Origin: Piscicola geometra
Taxonomy: Eukaryota > Annelida > Clitellata > Hirudinida > Piscicolidae
Direction of reading: 5' to 3'
DNA length: 64,000 bases
NCBI GenBank assembly: GCA_943735955.1
Contig: OX030958.1
Span: 10,405,626 to 10,469,625, forward strand
Below, in pieces: positions 36,676-49,900 of the stretch (the stretch's first letter is position 1; every line of letters starts with the position of its first letter). A model generated the notes under the pieces. It was not told the origin of the DNA. It saw only the letters and a list, made by a program, of their open reading frames with translations, and ran no database searches. The position numbers and the translations under genes were made by a program.

Positions 36676-39659
36676 GGTGAAAAAATTATGAAATATTTTT
36701 TAGTATTCCGTTAATTTTTTTTATCAGTGCCTAAAATTATTAAGAAGCATTTAATCTAGTTCAGCCATGAGTGGTGCTTTAAAAGTCATCTAAAAAGTGT
36801 GCTGAACTCCGAATTGGAAAAAGCTCATAGGCTGAAAGGTTATTTGCTTCATTGCCAAAAAGAAAACATTTGTTCCCTAAATCATTTTTAAAAAAAAATA
36901 TTTTTTACTAGTAATATTATTCGTGTTTTTCTATTTATATATATAAATATATATGAGTACTCGGTTATACGCAATAAAATATGAAATGTATACAAAAAGT
37001 GTTTCTTTGAAATTCCTATTTATGAAATTTGTTTTTTTCAATTTTTTTCATTTTCTTGACTATTTTTTAAAAGAGGTTTCATATTTGAAATTATATTATA
37101 CCTCACTGAGACATAAAAAAAGATATTCATTCTTTTCTATTTAAAAAGTTAATGTTCAGTAAATTTGATATACATATTTAAAATTACAAAAGAGAATGCG
37201 TAGAAATGTATAGTGACAATGATAATGGAAAAAGATGGAAGAAAATGCTGAGTTATGATGAATGAGTACGTAGATAAATAGGTTTAAAAATTTCGATCAT
37301 TTTGGTCCAAACTATTAATCTCCTGAAGGTGGAAACTGTCTGAGTTGCCTCGATCTTTTTCTCTTTTTAAAACGTCTTTGAGCATCTTATAGATTAACTT
37401 ATATTAAAATTATAATATAGCAGAAGATAATGAGTTTCAAAGTTAAGTTAAAATATAAACATTAACGAAAATCTTTACTTCGTTAACAACGTTTTATTTT
37501 GTGCTTAGCTTTATTTAAACAAAAACTAAAGAACACGTGATTTATGAAAATAAATAAAGAATAATTGAAGCAGTTTTGAGTTTTTTATTAGGCTAGAATT
37601 AATATTTCAACTTGAATTATATTAAATATAAGTATCAAAATAAGAGTAAGTGATTGATCGGGAATCGAAAGATGCTTTTTAAAATTGAAAAAAAGTTCAT
37701 TCGATTCAAAAAAGATCTCTGATTGATTGAGGTCTAATGATCTGCGTATGATCTAATATCATGTATGCTTAAGATATTATATTTTATATTGTCTTGTTGA
37801 TTCTTTACAACTAAGTTTTGATTCAAGTTGGAATATTGTAGAATCATTTTCGATTGAAAGAAAACTTTTGGGGAAAAACATTTTTCACTATTTTGTATTT
37901 CTAAGTTGGAGTTTTGAAAAGCGTCTTTGAATACTACCAAGTAATAGATTTTTGTCAGATAATAAAGCATTTGTTAAAATTATTTTTATTTTCTTGTTTT
38001 TTAAGCTCATATTGCCATACTTTTATGCTTTTTGTTATTGTCAAATTGTTTTATAAAAAAATGCATGGAAGTTGAAATGAAGATTTCAATAAGATAACTT
38101 ACGTTTCAGTAACAAAGCTAATGTTAAAAAAATCACTCGTTAGATTAAACAAAGTTTACCTTGAAATAGCTTTAGATTGGCTGAATGAATTTATATATAT
38201 ATATATAATTAGCAATACTTTGAAAATTATTGTGATGCCAAAAAAGGTAAAAACTATTAATTGGACTTGATTTTTCTATTGAATTATAAAAAAAGTTAAT
38301 GTGCAAAAAAATCTTTGAAAAACAAGAATGTTTTTAAAAATAGACTTTTTAATGTAAAATAAAAAAATTGAAAAAATGTTTTTGAGCTTTTCAAAAACCT
38401 TAAAGAAATTCATAAATCTCACCAAAGTCTTCAGTGTTCTGTTAAAAAGTGTAGCGGTTTCCAGAAAAAACGTTTGCTGGATCAAACAAACAGCCCCACA
38501 CATTTTTCTATAATTTCAACTATTAAGGAAAAATAGGAAGTCTTTGAACTAAATAGTTTGTTAAAACTGTTAGACCAAAATAAGGTATTTTATAACATCA
38601 AGTTTTTTGTTTGGACAAAGAAAAATGAGATGAATTTATTTGAGAAAAGAAAGAAATGTATAGTTGTAAAATTAATTAGGAAAAATAATCAACTGAATAA
38701 TAATAAAAAATGTCCACATTTCTTTAATGGGGGAATTATTTTAAACTTATTTCACTTAATGCAAAAACTTTAATCAATATTAAAACTATTTTATTTTTAT
38801 TTTCTAAAACATAATTGCATTTGTGACACAAAAGGGGTTGAAATTAGGCCGAAATTTCGATAAAAAATATGAAAAGCTACCATTAAGAATGAGATTCAAT
38901 AATACTCGACATATTGGTTTTATAATAGCATTTTTTAGAATTGCATTGCCATAAATACATTGATATTTTTACTGAGTTTCCCCCAATAACGCAGAAGCCA
39001 TTGTAATACTTAATCTTTTTGTTTTTGGGAAATAATTTTGCTTCTATATAAAAGTTTTTGGTAGCTATAAATTCGAACAGGGTTTAATTAAATCTTTTTC
39101 ATTTAGCATGCATTGTTAATAGAACAACTCAAAATAATGCTCTGAAAAAATATTTCAGGACATATTATCATAAGTTTTATGCAAAATTACAAAAACATAT
39201 CAGTTTTGTAAAAAATTACTGAAAGTTAGAAAATAACAAAATTTTAGTTCTTATTTATGTATAATATGAGAATTAAAATTGCCATTCAAACTTTGGTATC
39301 TTAATTTTAGTTTAACAAAATATTTTTTCTTAGTTATATGCATATTATGCCAAGAAAAATTGAGTTTTAGGTGAATTTTTAATATTAAATTAAATTGTTT
39401 TCAAACACTACTAATCAACGGTAGCTATATTTATCAAAATTTTGCATGCTTATTTTTTTTTACTTTAAAAAAGTCATATTGTACATCTTTTGTACATACA
39501 ACAATACTATCATATTTTGAAATCTAAAAAAAAACATTTAAAAACATTACAATTCTTAAAATAGATTTTGAATGTAAATAAAAAAAATGTAAAGTGTTAA
39601 AAACCTATAGTTAATAAGCTATAGAACAGATACTCAAAGGTAAAAAAATCCAGAATGCG

Positions 39660-39835
39660 AGTGAAGAATGACGTAATTCAATATGGCTCTGTTCCAGGTC
39701 ATGCAGCTAGGAATACCATCACACTCGTTTGTCTGATTCAAGAAAGGTAACTAACGGCCAACAAGCTTTTCTATCAGTCATGGAAAAAGACCGTCAGTTT
39801 GTTAGACTTTGCCGTTGAAAAGATGAAATAGACTG
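39660..39835 (+). mobile_element. Non-LTR retrotransposon reverse transcriptase remnant
   Basis: From 39679 the frame reads Q-Y-G-S-V-P-G-H-A-A-R-N-T-I-T-L-V, then C-L-I-Q-E-R, a stop, and L-T-A-N-K. This resembles the fingers region of LINE reverse transcriptases, Q-F-G-F-x-P-G-R-x-T-x-D-A-I followed by R-Q-L-Q-E-K and A-N-K. It carries an in-frame stop and the catalytic aspartates downstream are not recognisable, so it is a dead fragment. Confidence 0.5.
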
Positions 39836-40830
39836 ACGAAATCCGCATTGTTGACCAGTATGATCGATGTTAAATTTTCAGTTTATCTTTTTGTCATTTC
39901 GAAAATGTGAACCTACAAAAGTAAAGTTAAATAGATTCAAATTAAAATTCATTCAAAAACCTGTAAAATAAGGATTTAAAACTAAAACTAAATTTAAAAG
40001 AATTGCGACAATTAAAAAAGTAATTAATTTGACAAAATGTGAATGTATTTTTCTATGACTGTATTAATTAATTTTTTGATTTGGAAATGATTTTTACTAT
40101 ATTCTAAAAACTTGAGATCAAGAAGTGTTTATTGTAGCTTATGTACTCGAGAGTAAAAAGAATATAAAAATGAGATTGGTCTAAGAGCTCAAGTGCAACA
40201 TGGTTCTAGGTTTTTTGATTGTCATGATAGTGTCAGAGACGTTATCTATGAAGATAAACTCTTACTGCCTAAATGCAGCTAGATTTATGCAGACTCCTTT
40301 TTCCCACTCAACCGATGAGTTTCTTACTAAAATCAAGTCATTAAAGAATATAAATGAAAAAACGTAGCCAAAGATTTAACATGGTAAACTAAAAATCTAG
40401 TTTCAAAAACGATTCTAAACCCACAAAGCAATATTTGACTTTCTGGAGCTGCCAAGAATTTTATTTTACCTAGCGGATGCTTGTTTTGTGTTTTCTAGAC
40501 CTACTCTAGTCAAAATACATTTTTTTTACTCAACTCTGTTTTCAAATGTGCACGCTGTTCAGACTTAGCACAATCGATTGTGAAAGACCAATGGAATAAA
40601 CGTATATTTTTTTGTCTTTTTTTTACAGAATCTCCTATAAGAGAACTGTCATCACTCGATGCAACTTCACATTCGCAAGTTTTGGAATTTTAAAAATTTA
40701 ATTTATGTGTGTGATTTACAAACATACTGAAACTGTGATACTTCCCATGTATTATGAATGCAAGGCTGCATGTCTCAAAGAACTTGGCTGACAGAGACAG
40801 TGAATCGCGTTCAATTATGATTCACTAGAT

Positions 40831-40986
40831 ATGCAACATAAATGCAAGAAATCCTATAAGCTCAATCGTGTGAAAAATAGTTACATTTGTGTTGAAGAAG
40901 ATAGTGAGGGCTACAATACGTATGAAGAAATTATTAGGCATGACTTTACTAGCAGTTGGAACAGATTTTTAGATGCCTTGTTCTAA
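40831..40986 (+). pseudogene. Short open frame, 51 aa, decayed element of unknown type
   Basis: ATG at 40831, TAA at 40984. The translation has a balanced composition (Cys, Lys, Tyr, Glu, Trp) unlike random AT-rich frames: CVEEDSEGYNTYEEIIRHDF, then SSWNRFLDALF. The frame is open back to about 40812, and further upstream the same reading frame is broken by stops. No family recognised. Probably part of a degraded mobile element, given the nearby reverse transcriptase remnant. Confidence 0.3.
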
Positions 40987-42583
40987 AAAGAAAAATAGAC
41001 TGAGACGAGTCAGACGGGTTCTACTCTCCAGAGAAAATAATTTTATCTTGTATAATATAGACCATGAGAATAGTGATGATGATTTCAAAAATAGAGATAC
41101 ACTTTTCTTATGGAATTAATTATTTTTCTTTTATTATCAACCGTTATTTGATTGAGCATAATAAACGTTTGAAACAAAGATCGCCTGATAAAAGAGAAAC
41201 TAAATGATACGATGAGTGGCGCATCGGAAAGCGCATTGCCCCATCCATAATTGAAAGATCCAAAGACAGAAATGTACGCTACTCAAGGATTCTATAGTAT
41301 TGCTTGGTATTTATTTTATAAATATTTATGTGTTTGCTCTAGTGTTCTATTTCATATCACCATCCAAATGGTTAAGATATAATTGTTATTTTATATTGTT
41401 TTTATAGTTAATTACTTTTTGTTTTCTTATAAGGTAAGTACAAACAAAGGTTTTCATTTAGACTTCAAATAAATTATGTATATGAGCAAGAACGCTATGA
41501 AATAATCCACTCAACTTTTCAATGAACTGAACTCGAAAGCTCTAAAAGGATGAACCAAAACAAATTGGGAATTGGCAACTTTATGAAGTTTATTCAATTA
41601 TGCACTTGTGACACAGCGGACTCGTATTCTATGGGAGGGAATGTTGGAAGTCGTCATTGCTTTTGAGGAAATTTTATGGCACATTCTACATTATCAAAAA
41701 ATCATATGTAAATAATTGAAAATAGTTTCATTTGGTTTTTTTCTGCTAAACCATAGTTTATAAAATATTGTATAAAATAATTTTTTAGGATTTAAATAAC
41801 TTTCATATGGCATGGACTTTTCATCCTTAGTGCATAACAAAATTAGAAAAAAGAAAATGCTTGTAATTAAAAAAACTTTTTACAATTTTAAAATGTGAAA
41901 AGATGTTGAAATTAAATGATCTCAAGCTTAATTAACAGATTTATCTTTTCAAAATTTATTTCACTATTAAGTTTTAGTTTTTGAAATTCTTTTTCTCTTT
42001 TTATTCTATTTTATCATTTCTTGCAAAATCATACAATGGTTTCAATTTTAATGCTAAAACACTGAATAGGCTTCTTTAGTTACACAATTTAGCCTATTAA
42101 AATCAAACTAAAAAATTTCAAAATGATAATTTCAATTACCTTAAAAAAATCAAAATATGGTTTTCAACTGAACTTAATTTGTTTAAATACAATTTTTCAT
42201 GTTTTTACATTTTCTTTCAAACTTTTTATAATGGTCAATATACTGGGTTGAATTAAAAATTAAAAAAATCAATTAGTCGTACTTCGTGAAATCAAAAGTA
42301 CATATAATTTCAATATTGAAACTAATTAAAACACACTTTAATAATTGTGCACGCGTCATGTCCAAATGATTTCTTTTTAAATAACAAAAAAACAGTCTAC
42401 ATCATGTGTAAGTGAAAAAAAAGAAAAACTCCCAAAGGTTTCAAGAAAAACCTTTTAAGACAGCTAAACAAGATAAATGAATAATTTGAATACATTAGAA
42501 TTTATAAAATGAAATGAATGACTCTCGGTATTATCATTTATTATGTATATAAAAATATGATTAAAAGCATTCTTCTCACTCAC

Positions 42584-42921
42584 TCGATACCCAGGAATCC
42601 CACAACTTGCTGCACCAGAGGATAAAGTCGTTCTTGCACGAGTCCCTGGATGTTGGAGAGTTGTTGCTGCTGGAGATTTTGATGCTGTTGTTGTTTTATC
42701 AAGTGAGTGAGTTGTGGCTGTTGTTTAGACGTAAGTTGTTGTTGCTGTCTTGATGGAAGTACGTGCGGTTGTCTTTGTGGTGATTGTTTCATAGAGTTAT
42801 CTTCTTTTAAAGAATGGTGTTTTTGTAGAGGTTGTTTTTGAGGAAGGTGTTGTGGTGGCTGATGCGGTTGTTGAGATTGTTGTCTCACAAGTTTTTGTGG
42901 TTGTTGTTTCAAATTACTCAT
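42584..42921 (-). CDS. Glutamine-rich exon, candidate first exon of the synaptotagmin gene
   Basis: Reads from ATG at 42921 through about 112 residues, rich in Gln, His, Pro and Lys, to a good donor (GA|gtgagt at 42584/42583). Read past the donor it would stop at 42580. The exon ends in phase 2. The next minus-strand exon identified (32433-32385) starts in phase 2, and the join gives Gly-Ile-Glu-Ile-Pro-Val-Asp-Glu with no stop. The complete chain would be 460 aa. The end of the exon (QERLYPLVQQVVGFLGI) slightly resembles the start of a PABC/MLLE domain but is too short to call. Phase compatibility occurs by chance in one of three cases, so the link is an inference. The exon could equally start a separate gene. 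Confidence 0.45.
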
Positions 42922-44667
42922 TTTAGTCAAATGACTATAGTATGAGACTTTAAAAAAATCTTATTCGTTACACTTCAAAGATTTCAAACAATGTTTAATC
43001 CAAATCTTCAAAAATTTCCTTTTGATTTTGATTTAATTTGAAATAACTTTCTTCAATACTTGGAAATATTAAAAAATAAAATCTTGTATGTATGAAAAAT
43101 GTTGAATGATTTAGATAACGTAAAATTTAGTTATTTTAAAAGTATTTTGCCTTTAAATCGGAAAAATATATTCTAGAGTGAAAAACTATGGAACCTTGTT
43201 CAACTGCTTCTTATTCTTAAATCAAGGTTGTACCGGATATTAAATTCTTAAGGTGCAGAAGCTTAAGTTTTTTTAACTTTCTGAATATTACATTAAAAGA
43301 CAAATTTCCAATTGTATTAGTTGTTTCAAAACTATATAAATCTATTTTAAAAATAACAATTGATTTTAACTTTGCTGTTAGTACCATCCATTTATAGTTA
43401 TAATTTCTTTATTTTTAATTACTTGAATAAATCTTCAAAAAACAAATAGATTAAATAAATATTAGTAGTAAGTGTATTATATTGCATCATGTGAAACTTA
43501 AATATAAACCTTTATGAAATTTGATAATAAAGAATATTTTATAAATAATAAACCAACTGGTACTCTCAAAGGATAAAATCTTTCCAGTTTGTATGCGTCT
43601 ACTATATATATCCTAAAGAATTCAACAAAAATGTAAAAATGCATATACATATAAATCGACTATGAAATGCGAAAAAATTCACAAGTGAATTCTAGCTGAA
43701 AAAGAGTAAATATCACTTTAAAATGTTTTTAAAAGAGCAAAAAAAAAAAGAAATTTAAAAATATTTCAGTTTTAAAAAAAACGTATTTTGAAAAGTCACT
43801 GAAGTGAACTTTTTAATTTATAGAAACAATTGTGTTTTACAGCATTTAAACGATGTCTTATCATTGCATTTCCATTAATTCAAAGCTTTTATTTAGTTTC
43901 GATCAAAATACATAAATTTTTTAATGCTTTCAAAATCAGTGTCATCGCAATCTGAAAATTATAATTTTTGAAAACGTTTAATGTATCAGCGATAACCTCT
44001 AAAAAATAACTTTTTTTATTCAAAAGATTTGAATACTCAGATGATTTAAGCTACAGCAATCATCCGTTTCTATGGTTAATCTGGCCAAGCAAAAGCATTC
44101 GGCACTTCATTTAACAGTCTCTAGCACATATTTTTTTAACATCAAAAATCACTTTTCAAGCGAAAATATTTTAATGAAAAAACTTGAGTTGAAAATAATT
44201 TTTACTAAATGTATTCAAAGCATTGCAAGGCACGCATGCATGTGTTTTCATAAAAAATATGAACGGTCACGCATATGAATTATTTCTTAAACATTACTTT
44301 GAGACGATGCAGATGGGTCAGAAAACAAAACGATCACGCACACACAAATCTAATAAAAAATTTAAAGATGTATAAAAAAAAAGAAAAAGAAAAAAATTAA
44401 AGATAGATACAGCAGAACCAGCTGGACAGAGATAAAAACAGACAGGTAACATTAATGGTAATCTGGCGTGCGTTAGGATCGTCCCACCATCCCACCATAC
44501 AATTTATGTACAGTTGTGCATACATTTTTAATTGCACAAACGTCTAAAAAATTTAAGGTGTCTGACACAATGGAGCCCGCTGCTACTTTCCCAGATTCAT
44601 CGCACTCTTCTTTCTTTAATGAAAATATTTGTTCTCTTCAAATAAAAAAAAGCATAATTTATAATTT

Positions 44668-44760
44668 TTATTTTGGTCTATACTGTTCACAGCCTGACAG
44701 ACGCATGCCAATGTTACAATGGTTCTGAGAACCATGGTCTTATGCGCCGAGGCGCATATT
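44668..44760 (-). mobile_element. SINE 3' fragment, type 1, reversed
   Basis: Reverse complement of the 3' part of the SINE at 19437-19691. It shares the ggttctgagaaccatgg palindrome, the atgttacaatgg block, the ttcacagcctgaca block and a tatgcgcc motif. Head and core are missing. Confidence 0.7.
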
Positions 44761-45727
44761 GAATGTTTTACTTTTCTTTTCACTAGGTTTTAATGCAAAG
44801 TAACTAATCAAAAAGTAGTGAAAACATTTTTTCTTATATGAAGATTTCATTGCAACTTGATTTATAAAAAGTTTCTTCTGCATCTTGAAAAAGCTCAAGA
44901 ACCTTTAGGAAGCTTTAGGACGGTTAGAGAAGCATACATCATGCAGCGACCACGGGTAATAACCATAAAAGAGACTCAGGTGGGTTCGACCTGCTTTAAC
45001 AGAAGGTAGGCTTAAGCCTGCTGATAATTGTCGTTTAAGATTCATACAGGCATTATCCACAAAGCGAATAGGAGTTTAACGTAAGGCCTAATGGCCATTT
45101 ACAGTTTCTCATAATTCGAAATGGCTTCCCACTAATGGAACGAGACACCTTTCGATAAGTGGCCATAATGTTTTAATGCCTTTCTCACTTTCCAATCATT
45201 CTTCAACACCTTTTCGCATTTTCTCGCCATACTTTTAATGGATATTCATGGAAGAAAATTTGACACACTTGTTATTTTTTAGGAGCATTAGTTTTTCGTG
45301 AAGCACTTTTCACGCAAGCATTTATCTCTCTAGAGTATGTGTTAAAAACTTATCGAATATTTTTTTGCTTTTTTATGTTAAACACTTCAATCACCGGTGA
45401 TAGTTTCTAGTGTTGATAAAACCTAATAAATATAAGGCAATGATTAAGTTAAAAGATCCATTAGATTTTTAATTTTTCCTAAAACGTATTTAGGATTTTT
45501 TTTTTTTCAATTATTTATTCATCATATTTCAATCATTTGTTTTTTGCTATTCAATGAAAACTACTTTGCCAAAAACTGCATCTTTTGCGTTAAAAAAGTC
45601 AAAAACAGTCATGTAAAAAATCTAGAAAATCCTTTGTTTTTCGGATATTTTTTATTACCCAGCTGGAAGACTTTTTAGCTTATTTACTTCATAATAACTC
45701 AGAATATTTTCTAAAAATGATTTTGTT

Positions 45728-45735
45728 ATCTAGTT
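45728..45735. other. Target-site duplication, left copy, atctagtt
   Basis: Eight bases directly before the cagtg terminus of the hAT element. The identical octamer follows the right terminus at 46356-46363. Eight-base duplications are diagnostic of hAT transposition. Confidence 0.85.
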
Positions 45736-46355
45736 CAGTGTTTCATAAAGTCATGGACTGCGTACCACTGGTGGTCTTCAAAGCTCTGGTCCGCAAAATG
45801 TTGTGAAATTTTATATTTTATTTAATTTTTTAATACTTTTGATTAATGAGACTTCAAGCAATTTAGAATCTTTTTTTTTCAAATGAAATTATTGCAAAAA
45901 AATGATGAAATTGCTGAAAAGCATTGAAAAGCCGCTTATTAAAAAAAAAGTTACTATAAAACGAATGTGTTGGAGTATGCACAGATGGTGCAGCAGCCAT
46001 GACGAGTAAACATTCAAAGACTTAATTCAACATCTCTTCAGACGATCATTCTTGTGAAATAGACTGCCTATTAGCCTCCACTAGACGTTTCATTCTTGCT
46101 CGAGCTGCTCCCACGTTCTCTCCATCTGTCTTGTATCCGTCTCCAAATCCCTTGGCCAGGTTTCTTTCAGGAGTCTTTTATTCTTTTTCACCTTGATGGT
46201 TCCAGATGAGAGCCTGCCTCGTACTGAATTCTAGTTTCCGAAGGGTAGACCTAGATCATTTATTTGCATTTCATCTCTTTAAAAAAACTTATATACCAAC
46301 AAAATTACAATGAAGTGCCCGGGGGTCAGTGATTTAAAAATTTTAAAAGCCACTG
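45736..46355 (+). mobile_element. hAT-superfamily DNA transposon remnant, 620 bp
   Basis: Starts cagtgtttcataaagtcatg and ends aaaagccactg, giving short imperfect terminal inverted repeats (cagtg...cactg). It is flanked by perfect 8-bp duplications, atctagtt. The left end also has the ctgcgtaccactggtggt motif typical of this group. A frame at about 45963-46020 reads ECVGVCTDGAAAMTSKHSKT, the conserved block of ZBED/SCAN-type hAT transposases. The rest of the transposase is deleted or decayed. The right half (46055-46262) is a reverse-strand LINE fragment, so the element captured, or was invaded by, a retrotransposon piece. Confidence 0.88.
46055..46262 (-). mobile_element. LINE open reading frame C-terminal fragment, nested in the hAT element
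   Basis: On the minus strand one frame gives KETWPRDLETDTRQMERTWE followed by Q-L-E-Q. After a one-base frameshift comes RARMKRLVEANRQS. This matches the usual end of many non-LTR retrotransposon proteins: TWRRDLEADM, then TW-x2-L, then AxDRxxWRxLVEA. It has frameshifts and is not functional. Confidence 0.65.
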
Positions 46356-46363
46356 ATCTAGTT
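46356..46363. other. Target-site duplication, right copy, atctagtt
   Basis: Identical to 45728-45735; marks the right edge of the hAT insertion. Confidence 0.85.
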
Positions 46364-46849
46364 GCTAGTTATACGTTTGAATTTTCTCTGAAGTAATTTC
46401 ACAATCTTTAAGTGTGAATTTTAGTTTCTGAAATGTCAGTTAACATTTGTTTGATTTCGAAACTCACTCAAAAGTTTGTTATTCTAAATAAAAACTTTCA
46501 TCGATCAGCTTGTTCCGTAGGAAGGGGCAGCTCAAAAGACTTACTCGAATTATTCAGTGCAACTTTGATACAATAAATAACATTTTCATTTCACACATAA
46601 ACCTCAAAATTTTGTTCTTACCTCTTTCTAAGCTTAAAGCTTCGTTGGAAAGATTTAAAGCTCATGGGAAGCATAGCTTATATGCGGCTTTTTGAATATA
46701 AAACTCATTTCAAAAAAAAATTTATTTTATATATGTGCATTAGTAATTCACATCTAATTTTAAAACATAATTTTTTCAGTGCAAACAAAAAATAAGAATT
46801 TTTTTTCTCGAAAAATTGTGAAAAGTAATTTTGAATAAAAATGTTCATT

Positions 46850-46855
46850 TTTATT
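46850..46855 (-). promoter_or_regulatory. Polyadenylation signal AATAAA of the tropomyosin gene
   Basis: Reverse complement of tttatt, 64 bp after the stop codon on the transcribed strand. Position is right for a short 3' UTR. Confidence 0.45.
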
Positions 46856-46918
46856 TACAAACTAGAGAATAACTAAGGATGAATTAAAAAAATAATAGTG
46901 AGTCGGTAGATGTCAGGC

Positions 46919-49900
46919 TTAATATCCTGTAACTTCGGAGTAAGCTGTCTCCAGTTGAACCGTGAGATCCTTGTACTTTTCCCTTTCTTCGAAAATCTCA
47001 TCTGTAAATTATGTGTTTCTAATGAACGATTCGAAAGCGATTTAAAAGTTATTTATTTCATTTAGAAATAATTAAACAAAGAAAATTGGGGAATAAGTTG
47101 AATATTATTTTCTATTTTAATTTAATGACTGATAAAGACGATTGAAAAAAAACAAAATATTAATGTGTTTGAAGAATTGTATTTTATAAGGTTTATATGT
47201 CCAAGGTCATTGAAAATTAAAATACAAGAACCGAATTCACATAGAATATAAAAATACCACTAAAAAATAAAAACCTTCTAGAATATCAATTTCTCTGAGA
47301 CATTTGTTCTGATTCTTTTCTGCAGCTTCCAGCCTCTCAGTCTCCTGTATATTGACAATGAGATGAAAAGAGAAAATTAATGATGAAGTTGGATAAAAGA
47401 GCTACATTGAAGAAGTTTATAATGCTTTTTAAATTAGTGAAATATAAATCAAAATTAAGCGTAGTAGAACTGGTAATTTGAAATCAATTATTAGTTAAAA
47501 TTAATATACTATTTTAGAAAAAAAGTGTTAATTAATTGTTTTTGAGTATATTTAGTTTACCTTCAGAAGCAAAAAGATAAATAATGTTTTTGGAGAGTAA
47601 TTTATTTGGTACTTTTCTTTTAAGAAAAATGTTGTCTATATTATCGAATTTCATAAATACTCATTAAGTCATTGAGATATAATTGATTGAATACCGCTTT
47701 GAGTTGTTGAGTTAACTGGGAGATTTTATCTTCGCTGTCTTCTTCTTTTATTCCAGCCTTGAATAAAATAATATATGTCCATGGAACTTCTAAGTAGTTT
47801 AAAAAGTTGGTTTCAATTTATTTACTTTCAAGATGTATATTAAATATTTAATGGTAAACTTAGTTCAAAAGTTTTAACTTTACTTAAAAATTCAAGGGTT
47901 TCAAATTTATCTTAGCATAAACATTTTTCCAGCTTTTTATTTGTATCATTATTTTATAAGTTCTAAAAACATTTAAATGCAAGGAGAAAAAAAATTTATT
48001 TTTATTTTTTAATTTAAACAATCTCACATTTAAAAGCTCCAAAAATGAAGCTCTAACGCTTTAAACTTTTTAAAGATGTTTTAAGAATTCTTCGTCTTTG
48101 TGAAGTAAAAATTCTTTATTTTTGCTTAAGTTTTATGATTTGCAACCATTATTTGATATTTTTTTTTTTCAAACCATGCAAAAATTTTCATCCATTCAAG
48201 TTTGGTTGAAACATTGAGAAATAGAATATTTTTAAATTTCAAATTTCATTTTAATCAATTTGTTTCAAACTTCTAAAACAACAACGAACCTCTTGTTCAG
48301 ACACTTCCAGAGATCTCTGCGTGTTGCTCATGATATGCAGTTGTTCCTCGAGCTCCATCTCTCGTCTGCGGAAAAAGGAAAATAACTAAAAACGAAGAAA
48401 GGGACCTAAACGATAGGAATAATGATGTTTGGGTTGGCGAGGATGATGATGATGTTGTTATGATTATGCTATTGCTGAGCATAATAAAGATGATAGGATA
48501 TAAAAGCTGGTAGTGGAAATGGATATTTACAGGAAAAATAATGATGATGATTGAGTATAGCAAAAGTAGAAAGTTTATGGGTACTGAGATTTCAAATGAA
48601 TATGCGATAACATGTCTTGTGGCAAGAGAATTATATTATCATGGTGTTTGGTGCGCTGAAGTGATTATTCTTGTTATTTGCTTACTATAATAACTACTGC
48701 GAATCAACACTATAATTATATTATTAATTTTTACGATAAAATACATAACTAGTAAAAGTATTTAAATTAGTCGAAAAACATTGAAAATGATTTAATCAGC
48801 ATTACTAAGATTATTACAGTAATGGTTTTCCTTTCATTATAAAAAACACCTTTATGCTCCCTTTGTGTCAAAGGGGGCTTCATTGCGCACTTCTTGGAAA
48901 AATAAAAATCACAATATTCCTTTTTTTTTTTAAAAAAACTATCGAATATATTTTGCAAGATTTTTTAAAAATTCGGTTTGTATATTGAACTACCTTTTCA
49001 CAAAATTATTTTTTTATTTCTTTGAATAAAGTATCTTTCGCCACCTATGTTTTGAAAATTTTCTAATTTAATTTGTTTTCAAACACAGAAGTCTATTATT
49101 TATTTTCATTTATATTCACTCACTTCTTTTTCACTACTTCTCAATATTATTATCAAAAAGTGAATAAAAAAATGTTCTTTAAAAAATATAATTTAGGAAA
49201 AATGAATTTGGTTTTTAGAAAATAAATAATGATTGTTTTAAATCTTATCAAATTTATCACAAACCCATGTGAATAATTTTATCTTAGACACGTTACCAGA
49301 CACTCACGATTTTTGAATAAATAAAAGGGAAAGTGAAGGTGACAAGCATAAAACTTTAGTGAAGAAAAAAAATTTTTTTAAGTGGAGAGAGAGCCTTCTC
49401 TGCGTACCTCTGGCAACAGGTCTGATTGGTTTATTCGTTTGCTATTTTCCAGTCACTTTATTTAGTTAACTTAACAATATCAATGTACTTTTACTTTTAA
49501 TTAGATATTGAAATAAATGAGCGTTCAAAAAAATGTTAAAAGAGTCTTTTAAAAAGATCATTAATCTTAAAATAGACTGGAATATTTATCAATTGTTTTT
49601 AGTTCCGCCATTTATTTCTATCCAGCTTATAATACTTTTTGGGGCAATAATATTAATTCCACGTCAATAAAATATACTTTTACAATATTGTAAATGATAA
49701 TGCAATACCGGGGAATGCTATGAGATAGTGAAAAATGAATTTTTGATGTTATTGTGAATTATTTTACACTAATGCGCTTATTTTTTCATTTAAATAATGA
49801 ATAAATCAGATTTATGAAATATTAAACAAGTATTCCAAAAAATGATAATGTTAAAATACAAAAATTATGAAGGTATAAATGAATCTTTTTTTTACTGAAT

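Larger units (their letters stand above)
32434..42583. other. Long AT-rich interval, probably a synaptotagmin intron
   Basis: If the glutamine-rich exon at 42.6-42.9 kb belongs to the synaptotagmin gene, this is a single intron of about 10 kb. I see no confident exon in it. A membrane-spanning synaptotagmin exon (phase 2 in and out) would be expected here but was not recognised. It holds a 23-bp minisatellite (36531-36675), a reverse transcriptase remnant (39660-39835) and a short open frame (40831-40986). GC-richer patches at 33350-33490 and 41180-41300 are of unknown origin. Confidence 0.5.
42922..46918. other. Intergenic region with mobile-element remnants
   Basis: 4 kb of AT-rich DNA between two minus-strand genes. 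A SINE fragment lies at 44668-44760 and a hAT element at 45736-46355. The open frames at 44072-44278, 44516-44728 and 46510-46695 have no coding character. Promoter sequence for the 42.9-kb exon should lie directly above 42921, but no recognisable element was found. Confidence 0.45.

Noticed and set aside
42584..42666. PABC/MLLE domain at the end of the Q-rich exon
   Set aside because: ERLYPLVQ fits the start of the motif, but about seven residues of the core are missing and the rest of the domain is not found after the donor site.
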